A stretch of DNA of 64,000 nucleotides from JAJFIE01 sp964344255 (GTDB taxonomy: Bacteria; Pseudomonadota; Alphaproteobacteria; Rhodospirillales; Casp-alpha2): NCBI GenBank assembly GCA_964344255.1, contig CAYFMQ010000005.1, positions 124,001-188,000 on the forward strand. The letters are read 5' to 3'. Under the pieces are notes generated by a model. The model made no database searches and was not told where the DNA came from. It saw only the letters and a list, made by a program, of their open reading frames with translations. Made by a program: the position numbers and the translations under genes. This document shows positions 24,899-33,402 of this stretch, piece by piece (the stretch's first letter is position 1; each line of letters starts with the position of its first letter).

Positions 24899-26128
24899 CT
24901 AAAACCGTGAATAATCAATATCCTTGTGCCGGTCGAGATTTTTATCAACCCCCGGCATGGGATACTTGAGACCGGTCGCGCAGTTGTAGAGCACAACTTG
25001 GTCTCCCGGGTTGATCCTGCCATCCCGTAACGATTGCTCAAAGGCTGCGTAAGTCGCAGCGCCTTCGGGGCAGAGCAAAATACCTTCATCGCGAGCCAGC
25101 TTGTCGCGGGCTTCAATGATGGAGTCATCGTCAACGGCGATGGCGAATCCGCCGGATTCCCGGACGGCGCGCAGGATGAGGAAATCTCCAACGGCGACGG
25201 GGACCCTGATTCCGGCGGCAACGGTATGGGCATTTTCCCAAAGGGGTGCGTGTTCTTCGCCGTCTTCAAAGGCCTTGACGATCGGGGCGCACCCGGATGC
25301 CTGGACGGCGACCATGCGGGGGCGTTTCGATCCGATCCAGCCGATTTTTTCCAGCTCGTCGAAAGCCTTCCACATACCGATCAGGCCCGTACCGCCGCCA
25401 GTGGGATAGAATATGACATCAGGTAGCCGCCATCCCAATTGCTCAGCAATCTCCAGTCCCATGGTCTTCTTGCCCTCGATGCGGTAGGGCTCTTTCAGCG
25501 TGGACAGGTCAAACCATCCGGCAGCCTCCTTGCCGTCGCCGACGATCTTGCCGCAGTCATTGATCAAGCCATTTACCCTGAAGACATTTGCGCCCTGCAA
25601 TTCGATCTCGCGTACATTCACGTCCGGTGTGTCTTCCGGGCAAAAGACCGTAGATCTGATTCCCACCCGGCTGGCATAGGCCGCCATGGCGGCGCCAGCA
25701 TTGCCGTTCGTCGGCATGGCGAGATGGTCCAGCCCCAATTCTTTCGCCATGGAGACGGCCAGCGCCAGCCCGCGGGCCTTGAAGGATCCTGTCGGTAGAC
25801 GGCCTTCGTCCTTGACGATGAGGTCACATCCCTTTCCGGCAGTTTCGTTAAGCCTGATCAGAGGCGTCATGACCTCGCCGAGGCGGATGATGTTTTCTTC
25901 CCGGCGCACGGGCAAGAATTCGCGGTAGCGCCAGAAGCCACCGGAACGTTGCGCCAGGGTTTCCTTGTCGATAGCGTTTGCCAGGGCTGACAGGTCATAA
26001 CGGACAAGCAAGGGCCTGCCTGCTGGGGAGAGGCCGTGTATCGTATCCGCCTCGAATGTTTCTCCGGTCATTGAGCATTCAAGGTTTGTTACAAAAGTCG
26101 GCAAGTCGCGGCCATTTTCAGGCGTCAT
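24899..26128 (-). CDS. Threonine synthase-like PLP enzyme
   Basis: A 409-residue fold-type II pyridoxal phosphate enzyme. N-terminal TNLECSMTGETF resembles the Cys-containing head of threonine synthases; the Schiff-base Lys is in PTGSFKARGLALAV, and PTGGGTGLIGMWKAF forms the phosphate loop. An ATG at 26128 is preferred to an upstream TTG. Because the gene sits with a racemase, a dioxygenase-like enzyme and a binding protein rather than with thrA/thrB, it may be an amino-acid ammonia-lyase or beta-replacement enzyme rather than the biosynthetic threonine synthase. Confidence 0.8.
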   Translation of the reverse strand: MTPENGRDLPTFVTNLECSMTGETFEADTIHGLSPAGRPLLVRYDLSALANAIDKETLAQRSGGFWRYREFLPVRREENIIRLGEVMTPLIRLNETAGKGCDLIVKDEGRLPTGSFKARGLALAVSMAKELGLDHLAMPTNGNAGAAMAAYASRVGIRSTVFCPEDTPDVNVREIELQGANVFRVNGLINDCGKIVGDGKEAAGWFDLSTLKEPYRIEGKKTMGLEIAEQLGWRLPDVIFYPTGGGTGLIGMWKAFDELEKIGWIGSKRPRMVAVQASGCAPIVKAFEDGEEHAPLWENAHTVAAGIRVPVAVGDFLILRAVRESGGFAIAVDDDSIIEARDKLARDEGILLCPEGAATYAAFEQSLRDGRINPGDQVVLYNCATGLKYPMPGVDKNLDRHKDIDYSRF

Positions 26129-26199
26129 GGAACAGGTGCCCCGCAAAGATAAACAATGAGACTTATTCTGGATGGATCGTAATAGTCGCGCAATCTGAA

Positions 26200-26565
26200 T
26201 TAGCGATACTTATCACGGTCAAAATAGGTAATTTTTTCAAGCATGACGCCGTCGTCGCTGGTCAGGATATAGGCGGAACCCTGCAGGTTCGCGCCGTGCA
26301 ATTCCCACCATTCCCAGTCCGTCAATATACCGTCCTTGTCCTGGCGCATCTCATGACTGAGCGACCATTCGTTGGTCGAGCCCAAGGCCCGGGTTCGCTC
26401 GTCCCATCGCTTCATATAGGCGGCCAGGCCCGCCTTGGTGACGGGTTCCGGCTCCGCCGGATCGTCAAATATAAAGTCATCCGTGACCGATGAGACGAGC
26501 TTGTCGGCATTCAGTTCATACCAGCCCTCCATATAACGGGCCCGCAAAGCGAAGCGTTTTTCCAT
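26200..26565 (-). CDS. SnoaL/NTF2-like small protein
   Basis: A 121-residue protein with the cone-shaped NTF2/SnoaL pattern: a starting helix (LRARYMEGWYELNADKLV), then FIFDDPAEPEPVTKAGLAAY and a terminal strand pair (AYILTSDDGVMLEKITYFD). Family members are small cyclases, isomerases or binding proteins. It starts 9 bp after the phytanoyl-CoA dioxygenase-like gene, so the two are probably translated together and act on related substrates. Confidence 0.7.
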   Translation of the reverse strand: MEKRFALRARYMEGWYELNADKLVSSVTDDFIFDDPAEPEPVTKAGLAAYMKRWDERTRALGSTNEWSLSHEMRQDKDGILTDWEWWELHGANLQGSAYILTSDDGVMLEKITYFDRDKYR

Positions 26566-26574
26566 GCCTGCCTT

Positions 26575-27444
26575 TCAGCGTTGCCATATCAGAGGGTACA
26601 GATCCGTCCCCAATCGGTCACCGGGTTTCAGGCCGGCTTCCGTCATGACCTGGGTGTGGTCCGGGTCCATCCCCCAGGAGCGGAATTCAATGCGGACGTC
26701 ATCGCCACACCACTTGGTATTGAAGACCCTGAGTTCTCTGTCATCATCCAGTTGACCCGATCCGCCATGGATTGTCCTTCCGTTGAAAACAAGGCAGTCG
26801 CCGGGCTCCATATCGAAACTTACCGGTTTGTAACGGTCGAGATCGGCGTCGATATCCGGCAGAAGTTCAGCATCCACCCCGGAGAAATCAGAATGGGGCA
26901 CGTCGTCGCCATCAGGATTGTAGGCGCCAAAATCGTGTTGGCGGTAAACCTCGGCCCAGCGGTGTGAACCGGGCACGACGGCAAGGGCGCTTTTCGCTGC
27001 TACGGGGACCAACGGCATCCAGATGGAGCATGTCTCGAACCCCTTGACTGACCAATAGGGTTCATCCTGGTGCCAGGGCGTGCGGAACTGGGTGCCGGGG
27101 CTGCGGCAGAACACGGCGTCGAAGAAGAAATTGACCGAGTCTGATTGCATCAGTCTTCCGGCTATTTCGGCGCATGGGCTTTCATAGACAAATTGCCGAT
27201 ACTCCGGCACGCGTAACCAAGCCTGGCTGTCGTAAAAGGTCGTCCTCCCGGCATCGTCCCTGTCCCAGTAACGGGAGCGATTTGTCGGTGCATTCAGGCT
27301 GTCGTCCAGCCCCTTGTCGAGAAGCTTAACCCATTCAGCATCGAACATGCCTTTCAGCATGACGACGCCATCCTGATCGTAGGCTTCTATTTCATCATCG
27401 GTTATGGAACGTGGTAACTCTGTGTTCATTACGGTCATTCCCAT
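26575..27444 (-). CDS. Phytanoyl-CoA dioxygenase-family oxygenase
   Basis: A 289-residue Fe(II)/2-oxoglutarate oxygenase of the PhyH family. The iron ligands appear as HQD in PWHQDEPYWSVKGF and the distal His in NGRTIHGG; a following Arg in RELRVFNTKWCG probably contacts 2-oxoglutarate. PhyH relatives hydroxylate small molecules, including ectoine (EctD) and chlorinated or phosphonate compounds, so the substrate is open. Three ATG starts lie within five codons (27444, 27438, 27429). It heads the minus-strand run ending in the binding-protein gene. Confidence 0.84.
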   Translation of the reverse strand: MGMTVMNTELPRSITDDEIEAYDQDGVVMLKGMFDAEWVKLLDKGLDDSLNAPTNRSRYWDRDDAGRTTFYDSQAWLRVPEYRQFVYESPCAEIAGRLMQSDSVNFFFDAVFCRSPGTQFRTPWHQDEPYWSVKGFETCSIWMPLVPVAAKSALAVVPGSHRWAEVYRQHDFGAYNPDGDDVPHSDFSGVDAELLPDIDADLDRYKPVSFDMEPGDCLVFNGRTIHGGSGQLDDDRELRVFNTKWCGDDVRIEFRSWGMDPDHTQVMTEAGLKPGDRLGTDLYPLIWQR

Positions 27445-27592
27445 TTAACGGCTGATTTCCACTGTTAATCATAAACAACCAAAATTGTGTCGAAGCGGAC
27501 CAATTTTTCAGCGCGGAAGGGTATTCCGATCAATCAAGCCGTAAAATGAATAAAATTTGTCATGACGGCTTCGGTAGGCAATATGCCGCCAC

Positions 27593-29218
27593 TTATAGTA
27601 ACCAGTCGTCATTCTCCTTGAGGATAATGAGTGTAGGCCCTTTTCTGTGGAGCGCTTCCCGGATGGATTTTTTAAAAGACTCTCCGTCCTTGATCAAAAT
27701 TCCGGGACAACCAAACGATTCGGCCAATTTCAGAAAATCCGGATTGCGCGGCGTGACGCCGATTGTCGGAATATTCCGTTTCACCATGCCATCCCGGATC
27801 ATGGCGAAAGCGTCGTTGTCCCACATGATGATTGGAATCGTCAGCTCTTCCTCAATGGCGGTGGAGAGTTCCTGGACGGTGAACATGAAACCTCCGTCGC
27901 CGACAAGGGCAACCACCGGGGTATCCGGTTTGGCGATCTTCGCGCCAATGGCGCCAGGCAGGGCACAACCCAGCGTTCCATAACCGGCAGGATAAAACCA
28001 CGTTCGCGGATGATTGACCGGCATGGCTGGTGTTCCTGTATAGACCACCTGCGCAATGTCACCCATGATCACCGTTTCAGGGGGTAGTTCCTGGCGCAGG
28101 ATTTCAAGCGCCTTGATATGCTGTTGTTCGACCGGCGTATAGGCGGCCACCTGTTTTTCCCGAACGGTTTCCAGTTCAGCTAATGTCGTATCCCTGCGGC
28201 TGAGCGTTCCACGGTTTTCCAACTCAGCGCTAATCATGTCAGCCGCCATGCCAGCATCGCCGAGAACGGGAATAGTCGCCGGGAACTGGTCGTTGAACCG
28301 TTCCGGGTCGATATCCACACGGATAACCTTGCCGTTCACCGGCATGTCATAAATGAAGCTATCCGCTTCGGCGATTTCCGTGCCGATGGCGAGGATGACA
28401 TCCGCTTCCGAGATATGATCCTGTACAACCGGGCTGATAACGCCGCCGCTCAGGCTGAGCGGATTGGTGTCCGGGACAACGCCTTTTCCGGCATTCGAGG
28501 AAACAACGGCAATCCCCAGGCGATCCGCCAGTCTTTCCATGCTGTCCCCGGAATCCTGTGTCCCGCCGCCCACCATCATAATGGCGCGCTCGGCCGTTTC
28601 CAACATGTTACAGGCTGCTTGTATGGAGGAAACCGATGGCGTCGGTCTCGGCGCCAGGGGTTGCGCCAGCCATTCGTCCTCGACGGGCATCTCCATGACG
28701 TCGATGGGGATGGCGATATGTACCGGCCTTGGCCTTGCGGAATGGAAAACGGAAAAGGCGCGGGCGATCAGCCCTGGCACTTCCACAGGGTCATGAACCA
28801 TGGCGCTGAACGCCGTGATGGGGGCGGTGATCGCGCACAGGTCACGGGTTTCGTGGAGCCGCCCCCACCCCTTGCCGAGCGAGGGTGAATCATTGGCGCT
28901 GGAGATAATCAGCATGGGGACGGAATCGGCGTATGCCTGGCCAATGGGTGTCGCCGCATTGGTGACGCCGGGCCCGGTAATCAGGGTGCAGACACCAGGG
29001 TTCCCGGTAGCACGGCCATAACCGTCCGCCATGAAGCCCGCCCCCTGTTCGTTGCGGGGGGTGACGTGACGCACGTTACTACCCTCGATCCCCCTGTATA
29101 GTTCAAGCGTATGTTCACCGGGAATGCCAAAGACCGTTGTAACGCCATAATCTTCCAGCAGATGCATCAACGCTTCGCCGCAAGTTCGGGGCTTTGATTT
29201 TGGATTACTCAATTCCAC
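27593..29218 (-). CDS. ThDP-dependent enzyme, AruI-like (5-guanidino-2-oxopentanoate decarboxylase family)
   Basis: A 541-residue thiamine diphosphate enzyme of the acetolactate synthase superfamily. The catalytic Glu is in FGIPGEHTLELYRG, followed by HVTPRNEQGAGFMADGYGRA; the ThDP-Mg motif is GDGGFMFTVQEL near residue 450, ending in NDAF. The VFGIPGxHTxELYRG and GQAYADSVPML segments resemble AruI, which decarboxylates the keto acid formed from arginine. An acetolactate synthase-type or other 2-keto-acid decarboxylase is the alternative. It is divergent from the HisC-like gene, and a perfect 16-bp palindrome lies between them. Confidence 0.8.
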   Translation of the reverse strand: MELSNPKSKPRTCGEALMHLLEDYGVTTVFGIPGEHTLELYRGIEGSNVRHVTPRNEQGAGFMADGYGRATGNPGVCTLITGPGVTNAATPIGQAYADSVPMLIISSANDSPSLGKGWGRLHETRDLCAITAPITAFSAMVHDPVEVPGLIARAFSVFHSARPRPVHIAIPIDVMEMPVEDEWLAQPLAPRPTPSVSSIQAACNMLETAERAIMMVGGGTQDSGDSMERLADRLGIAVVSSNAGKGVVPDTNPLSLSGGVISPVVQDHISEADVILAIGTEIAEADSFIYDMPVNGKVIRVDIDPERFNDQFPATIPVLGDAGMAADMISAELENRGTLSRRDTTLAELETVREKQVAAYTPVEQQHIKALEILRQELPPETVIMGDIAQVVYTGTPAMPVNHPRTWFYPAGYGTLGCALPGAIGAKIAKPDTPVVALVGDGGFMFTVQELSTAIEEELTIPIIMWDNDAFAMIRDGMVKRNIPTIGVTPRNPDFLKLAESFGCPGILIKDGESFKKSIREALHRKGPTLIILKENDDWLL

Positions 29219-29303
29219 CTCGGTTAAATTGTAAGCTTAAATCCAGGAACTCACCTTGCCGGTTCAGAGAGGAATACTAGCCAAGGCTAAAATGAATGAC
29301 AAC

Positions 29304-29319
29304 AACTGTGATCACAGTT
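29304..29319. promoter_or_regulatory. Perfect palindrome AACTGTGATCACAGTT, probable operator
   Basis: A 16-bp perfect palindrome in the 148-bp divergent gap between the AruI-like and HisC-like genes. Its core TGTGATCACA recurs upstream of the MttB-like gene at 32975-32984. A GntR regulator gene lies between these two sites and is the likely binder. The zero-spacer form does not fit a CRP site (TGTGA, 6 bases, TCACA). Confidence 0.62.
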
Positions 29320-29366
29320 ATGAATGCGTTTCATGTTTGAATGTTGGATAAGGGAAGCGATGAATA

Positions 29367-30455
29367 ATGACACTTGTTCCCAAACAGGGCCTCAGGGAAA
29401 TCGACTATTACATGGTGGGGATTTCCAAACTTCCCGGCTTTGAGAAACCGATCAAGCTCTCATCCAATGAATCCGCGCTGGGCATGAGTCCTCATGCAAT
29501 TGAGGCTGCTCAGAGAGCGATCTGTGAAGCCCACCTTTATCCGGAAGTGGACACGGAGTTTCTCGCCCAGGCATTGGCAGCGCGTTTTGAGCTTGAGGCT
29601 GAACGCATTGCCTTTGGCCCGGGATCGGATGAGTTGCTGCAGAGAATCGTTAATACCTTTGCCGGGCCGGGACAGGAACTGGTGCACAGCAAGAATGCGT
29701 ACATGCAGTTTCCGATTTACGCGAAACTTGCCGGCGCCACGCCGGTGGCGGCCAACGACCAGGACTTCCGCTATGATGTCGATACAATTCTTGGCTGCGT
29801 CAATGAAAACACCCGTATCGTTCTCATCGCCAATCCGGACAATCCTTCCGGCACGCATCTGTCCGGGCAGGAAGTTCGCAGGCTCCATGCCGGTCTTCCG
29901 GAACACGTCCTGTTGATCATCGATGCGGCCTATGAGGAATTCGCCCATGCGGAAGACTACCAATCAGGAACGACGCTGGTGCATGAATTCGAAAACGTCA
30001 TCGTGACACGGACATTTTCTAAAGTTTATGGCCTTGCGGGCCTGCGCCTGGGTTGGTGTTATGGCCCGTCCTGGGTGATCGACATGCTGACGAAAATTGG
30101 CCCGTCATTTCCCGTCAATGTCGCTGCCCAGGCGGCGGGGCTTGCCGCTATCAGGGATGAGGGTCACATGCAGCAGGTTCTTCGTCATAACCGGAAGTGG
30201 ATCAGGAAGTTCAGTGATGTCTTGAGTCAAATAGGACTGAAGGTATACCCAAGTCAGACTAATTTTGTGCTGGTGTCATTTCCGCCTGATTGCGGCAGGA
30301 CATCCGATGAAGTCTACAGGCACCTGAATTCCCACGGTATAATCCCAAGGCAATTTGCCGTTGAAGATTTCAGTGACAAGTTGCGTTTCACCATTGGCCG
30401 CGATGAGGAAATGGAAACGACTATCAGTGTGTTGAAAGAATTTATGTCCGGATAG
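29367..30455 (+). CDS. Histidinol-phosphate aminotransferase-like aminotransferase
   Basis: A 362-residue fold-type I PLP aminotransferase of the HisC subgroup. Signs are KLSSNESALGMSP at the start, IANPDNPSGTHL, DAAYEEF, the Schiff-base Lys in TRTFSKVYGLAGLRLGW, and a C-terminal Arg in LRFTIGRDEE. Full HisC length. No his genes are near; instead it is divergent from the AruI-like decarboxylase and shares its operator region, so a catabolic transamination feeding the ThDP enzyme (as AruH feeds AruI) is plausible. That role is inference; biosynthetic HisC remains possible. Confidence 0.85.
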   Translation: MTLVPKQGLREIDYYMVGISKLPGFEKPIKLSSNESALGMSPHAIEAAQRAICEAHLYPEVDTEFLAQALAARFELEAERIAFGPGSDELLQRIVNTFAGPGQELVHSKNAYMQFPIYAKLAGATPVAANDQDFRYDVDTILGCVNENTRIVLIANPDNPSGTHLSGQEVRRLHAGLPEHVLLIIDAAYEEFAHAEDYQSGTTLVHEFENVIVTRTFSKVYGLAGLRLGWCYGPSWVIDMLTKIGPSFPVNVAAQAAGLAAIRDEGHMQQVLRHNRKWIRKFSDVLSQIGLKVYPSQTNFVLVSFPPDCGRTSDEVYRHLNSHGIIPRQFAVEDFSDKLRFTIGRDEEMETTISVLKEFMSG

Positions 30456-30473
30456 GCAGGCCTGAAAAGACGG

Positions 30474-31145
30474 CTATCGTTCCGACATATCGTCGAAGGT
30501 AACAGTGCCCCAGCTAATGTCTTTTTCAATCAGGCTGGCGGCATATTCCGCATCCCTGGCGCGGATCGCCCTGGCGATTTCGGCGTGAAGACTGCGCCAG
30601 TCATCGGGCATATCCTGATTGCGAACGACCTGGGCCAGGAAGGGGCCGGTCAACGCCCACAGGCGCTCGATGGTCCAGAACAACTCGTCATTGCCCGAAG
30701 CGCCGTAAATGGAAAAATGGAAATTGTAATTACGGATTATGTAATTGTCGTTGTCGTCGTTATCGATGTCTTCGTCCATCTGGGCCGCCAAATTCTCGAG
30801 CTGGTCAACCTGGCTGGCGGTCAGGTTGGGCACGGCAAGAACCGTGGCGATGCCTTCCAGCCGGGCGCGAACAAAGAATTGATCCGATACGAGTTTGGCG
30901 TCCAGTTCCGCACCCTTGTAGGAACGATTGGCCGCCGATTCCAGCAGGCGTTCAGACGCCAGGCGGCTCAAAGCCTCCCGCACGGGCATGGCGCTGGTTC
31001 CCAGCCTGGCGGCGAGCTTGCGGATCGAGAGCACGCTGCCGGGCTCGTACTCGCCAATTGTCAGGGACCATTTCAGGTTCTGATAAATCTGGTCGCTCAT
31101 CGGCGATTGGGGAACGCGTTGGATCGCGCTTTTTTGACCAGCCAT
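30474..31145 (-). CDS. GntR-family (FCD) regulator
   Basis: A 223-residue GntR regulator. Winged-helix LAARLGTSAMPVREALSRLASERLL is followed by an FCD domain with DxxxH-type residues (RNYNFHFSIYGASGNDELF). The ATG at 31145 is preceded by GGAG; an earlier in-frame start 14 codons upstream is less likely. It is convergent with the HisC-like gene (18-bp gap) and follows the MttB-like position. The shared TGTGATCACA palindromes at 29304 and 32975 flank this local gene group and are its probable targets. Confidence 0.87.
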   Translation of the reverse strand: MAGQKSAIQRVPQSPMSDQIYQNLKWSLTIGEYEPGSVLSIRKLAARLGTSAMPVREALSRLASERLLESAANRSYKGAELDAKLVSDQFFVRARLEGIATVLAVPNLTASQVDQLENLAAQMDEDIDNDDNDNYIIRNYNFHFSIYGASGNDELFWTIERLWALTGPFLAQVVRNQDMPDDWRSLHAEIARAIRARDAEYAASLIEKDISWGTVTFDDMSER

Positions 31146-31262
31146 TATTGTGCTCCATCCGATACGCGCCGGATTGGTCCGGGGCAATCAGGTTGCGAAT
31201 CTCGTAATACCCGACCCTAGCACAGGTGCTGGCGTCAAAAAAACCGGCTATTCATACCTGTT

Positions 31263-32783
31263 TCAGGCCCGTGCAATCTCTTTCTTGCGTTTCGCCATAT
31301 AGGCCTGAAGCGCCTCTTCAATGGCCGGATCGATGGGAGGTTTCTCATAATCAGCCAACAACTTCTTCCAGATACGGTTCGCACGCTCCGTTGCTGTTCT
31401 GGCGCCATCTTCATCCCATGTCTCGAAATTCCGCCAGTCGGAAAGAAGCGGTGAATAAAAGGCTGTTTCGTAGCGTTCAAGTGTATCGGCGGCGGCAAAG
31501 AAATGACCGCCGGGGCCAACTTCTCTGATGGTTTCGATGGCGAGCGTAGACTCATTCACTTCGATGGGCTCCAGCACGCCCGCGATGAGTTGCAGCATCT
31601 CCGCATCCAGGATCAGTTTCTCGAACGATGCCGTCAGTCCGCCCTCCAGCCAGCCGGCGGCATGAAGTACGTGATTGGTGTGACTCATGACGGTGCCCCA
31701 CAACGACATCTCGCTTTCATAAGCCGCCTGGGCATCGACGGCGGCGGAAGCCGTCGCATTGCTGGAGCGGAACGGCACACCGTAAAACCGGGCCATCTGG
31801 GCTGAAGCCAGGGTCGTTTTCACGTACTCGGGCGTGCCGAAGGCGGGCGACCCCGACTTCATGTCCACGTTGGTGGCGAAATGGCCATAGACGCAGGGGC
31901 AGCCCCGCCTGACGGATTGCGCTAGGGTGAATCCGGCAAGCACTTCGGCGTTTTGCTGGGCCAGGGTGCCGGCCAGCGGCGTCGGACTCATGGCGCCTGC
32001 CATGGTGAAGGGCGTGATGTCGATGGGCTGACCCATCTCTGCCATGACCACCAGACCTTCCGCCAGTTCCGCATCCAGCAGCAGCGGTGAATTCGTGTTC
32101 ACACAGGCCGGGATGGTGGGAGTTTCCGACAGTTCATCCCGGCTGAGACCGAGGGCGATACAGGTCATCTCAATGACATCCATGGCCCGGCTGCGGCTGT
32201 TCATCCAGCAGGGGTGCCATCCCTTGTCGCTCAAGGTGATCTGGGCGTACATCATGTCCATGTGGCGGGTTTCAGGTGACAGGTCCATGGGCTCGAAGCC
32301 GGCGCCGCCATCCTGGTGGATGATGTTCAGACTGTGGGCCACCTTGATGAAATCACACAGCTCGTCATAGGTTCCCGTCCGGCGGCCGCGGTCCATGTCG
32401 GTCACGAAGGAAGGTCCGGCCACCGTTGAGAAAACAATGTTGTTTCCACCGACATCCAGGTTCTTGTCCCGGTTGCGGGCCAGGACCGTGTAGTCGGAGG
32501 GCAGACCCCTGATCAGTTCTTCAACCAGCGCCGGATCGAAGCGGACAAGCTCATTTCCATCATCGACGTCACAGCCGATTGCGCGCATCCGTTTACGCGA
32601 ATCCGGATCGATGACCTTCATGCCGATTTCTTTCAGGATGCGGAGCGAGGCATGATGGATGGCCTCGACCTGATCTGAGGAAAGGACTTCCAGGGGGGAG
32701 TAGGGGTTCTTGAGTGGTCGGAACGGAACCTGGCTGAGCCCCCCACGGTCCCTGCGTGCCCTTCGTGTGCGGTTTCTTGACAT
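31263..32783 (-). CDS. MttB-family methyltransferase lacking pyrrolysine
   Basis: A 506-residue homologue of trimethylamine methyltransferase (TIM-barrel MttB family). The frame runs through without an in-frame amber codon, so it belongs to the non-pyrrolysine branch, whose characterised members demethylate quaternary amines such as glycine betaine, carnitine or proline betaine. Recognisable segments are NNIVFSTVAGPSFVTDMDRG, GFTLAQSVRRGCPCVYGHFA and EVGPGGHFF. No corrinoid protein (MttC-like) or MtrH-like partner is encoded in the window, so its methyl acceptor must be elsewhere or differ. A regulator gene follows it on the same strand, and a TGTGATCACA site lies about 190 bp upstream. Confidence 0.86.
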   Translation of the reverse strand: MSRNRTRRARRDRGGLSQVPFRPLKNPYSPLEVLSSDQVEAIHHASLRILKEIGMKVIDPDSRKRMRAIGCDVDDGNELVRFDPALVEELIRGLPSDYTVLARNRDKNLDVGGNNIVFSTVAGPSFVTDMDRGRRTGTYDELCDFIKVAHSLNIIHQDGGAGFEPMDLSPETRHMDMMYAQITLSDKGWHPCWMNSRSRAMDVIEMTCIALGLSRDELSETPTIPACVNTNSPLLLDAELAEGLVVMAEMGQPIDITPFTMAGAMSPTPLAGTLAQQNAEVLAGFTLAQSVRRGCPCVYGHFATNVDMKSGSPAFGTPEYVKTTLASAQMARFYGVPFRSSNATASAAVDAQAAYESEMSLWGTVMSHTNHVLHAAGWLEGGLTASFEKLILDAEMLQLIAGVLEPIEVNESTLAIETIREVGPGGHFFAAADTLERYETAFYSPLLSDWRNFETWDEDGARTATERANRIWKKLLADYEKPPIDPAIEEALQAYMAKRKKEIARA

Positions 32784-33095
32784 GATGTTTCACCCTTGCC
32801 TGGACGGATTGAAAACGGGGTTGAGCGCCTGAAAATTTGGTCAGGCGTCCGGTTCGTTCGTCAGGCAGGGCAGGGTGGCTTGTAATTTCCCTGCTGCCAA
32901 AGTCCGGCGGGGTAGTCGATCATCTTGCGAACCATCCCTCTCCACATGGCGGTCGAGCATAGGTGACACAGTGGTGTGATCACAGTTTGATCATAAATCC
33001 TGTTCCCTTCGGATTGCAAGTGATTCGGAATAGTCGCCAATCGTGCATTCCGTTCCTTGGCGGCGGGATAATCCGATAGCTGAAAACGACACCTG
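32784..33095. other. 312-bp non-coding region upstream of the MttB-like gene
   Basis: No convincing gene. It contains the TGTGATCACA palindrome (32975-32984), followed by a second TGATCA 2 bases downstream of the adjoining GTT. A minus-strand 84-codon frame at 32861-33115 has no family features and is not accepted. Confidence 0.6.
32975..32984. promoter_or_regulatory. Second copy of TGTGATCACA, probable operator of the MttB-like gene
   Basis: Perfect 10-bp palindrome identical to the core of the 29304 site and followed by the same GTT. It lies about 190 bp before the MttB-like start, on the promoter side. Confidence 0.5.
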
Positions 33096-33275
33096 TCAGT
33101 TGTCATCCTCTGCACGCCTGTCCATCAGTTTCCTGCGTTCGGCAACGCGGCGGAACTGGTTTCTGCGGCGATGAAAGAGGCCGATGCCGCCCATGGGGAA
33201 GATATTTTTTGTTCGTCTTTCTTCCGGCTTACGGCGCTCGGTCCTGCGCTGCGAGCCTTTCCTTCTTTCTTTCAT
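33096..33275 (-). CDS. Possible small Arg-rich protein
   Basis: A 59-residue frame starting MKERRKGSQRRTERRKPEER, with repeated RR-x-x-ERR blocks and about one third Arg/Lys. GGAG lies about 12 bases before the ATG. No family is recognised; nucleic-acid binding would fit the charge, but the call rests only on composition and start context. The 127 bp between it and the UxaA-type gene hold nothing else that I can identify. Confidence 0.38.
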   Translation of the reverse strand: MKERRKGSQRRTERRKPEERRTKNIFPMGGIGLFHRRRNQFRRVAERRKLMDRRAEDDN

Positions 33276-33402
33276 GAAAAGATACTTCTCCAGATTAGCC
33301 AAAGAATCCCAACCACAGAGCGTATCTTTTTTTATTCGTTTCTTATGACAGCAGCCTTACTGAAACAGATTATACAGTCAAGATGCCATTTTGGGTCAAA
33401 CC

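Noticed and set aside
29304..29319. CRP binding site
   Set aside because: CRP needs 6 bases between TGTGA and TCACA; here there are none, so a GntR-type operator fits better.
32861..33115. 84-codon minus-strand frame upstream of the MttB-like gene
   Set aside because: No family pattern and no convincing ribosome site; it overlaps a likely operator region.
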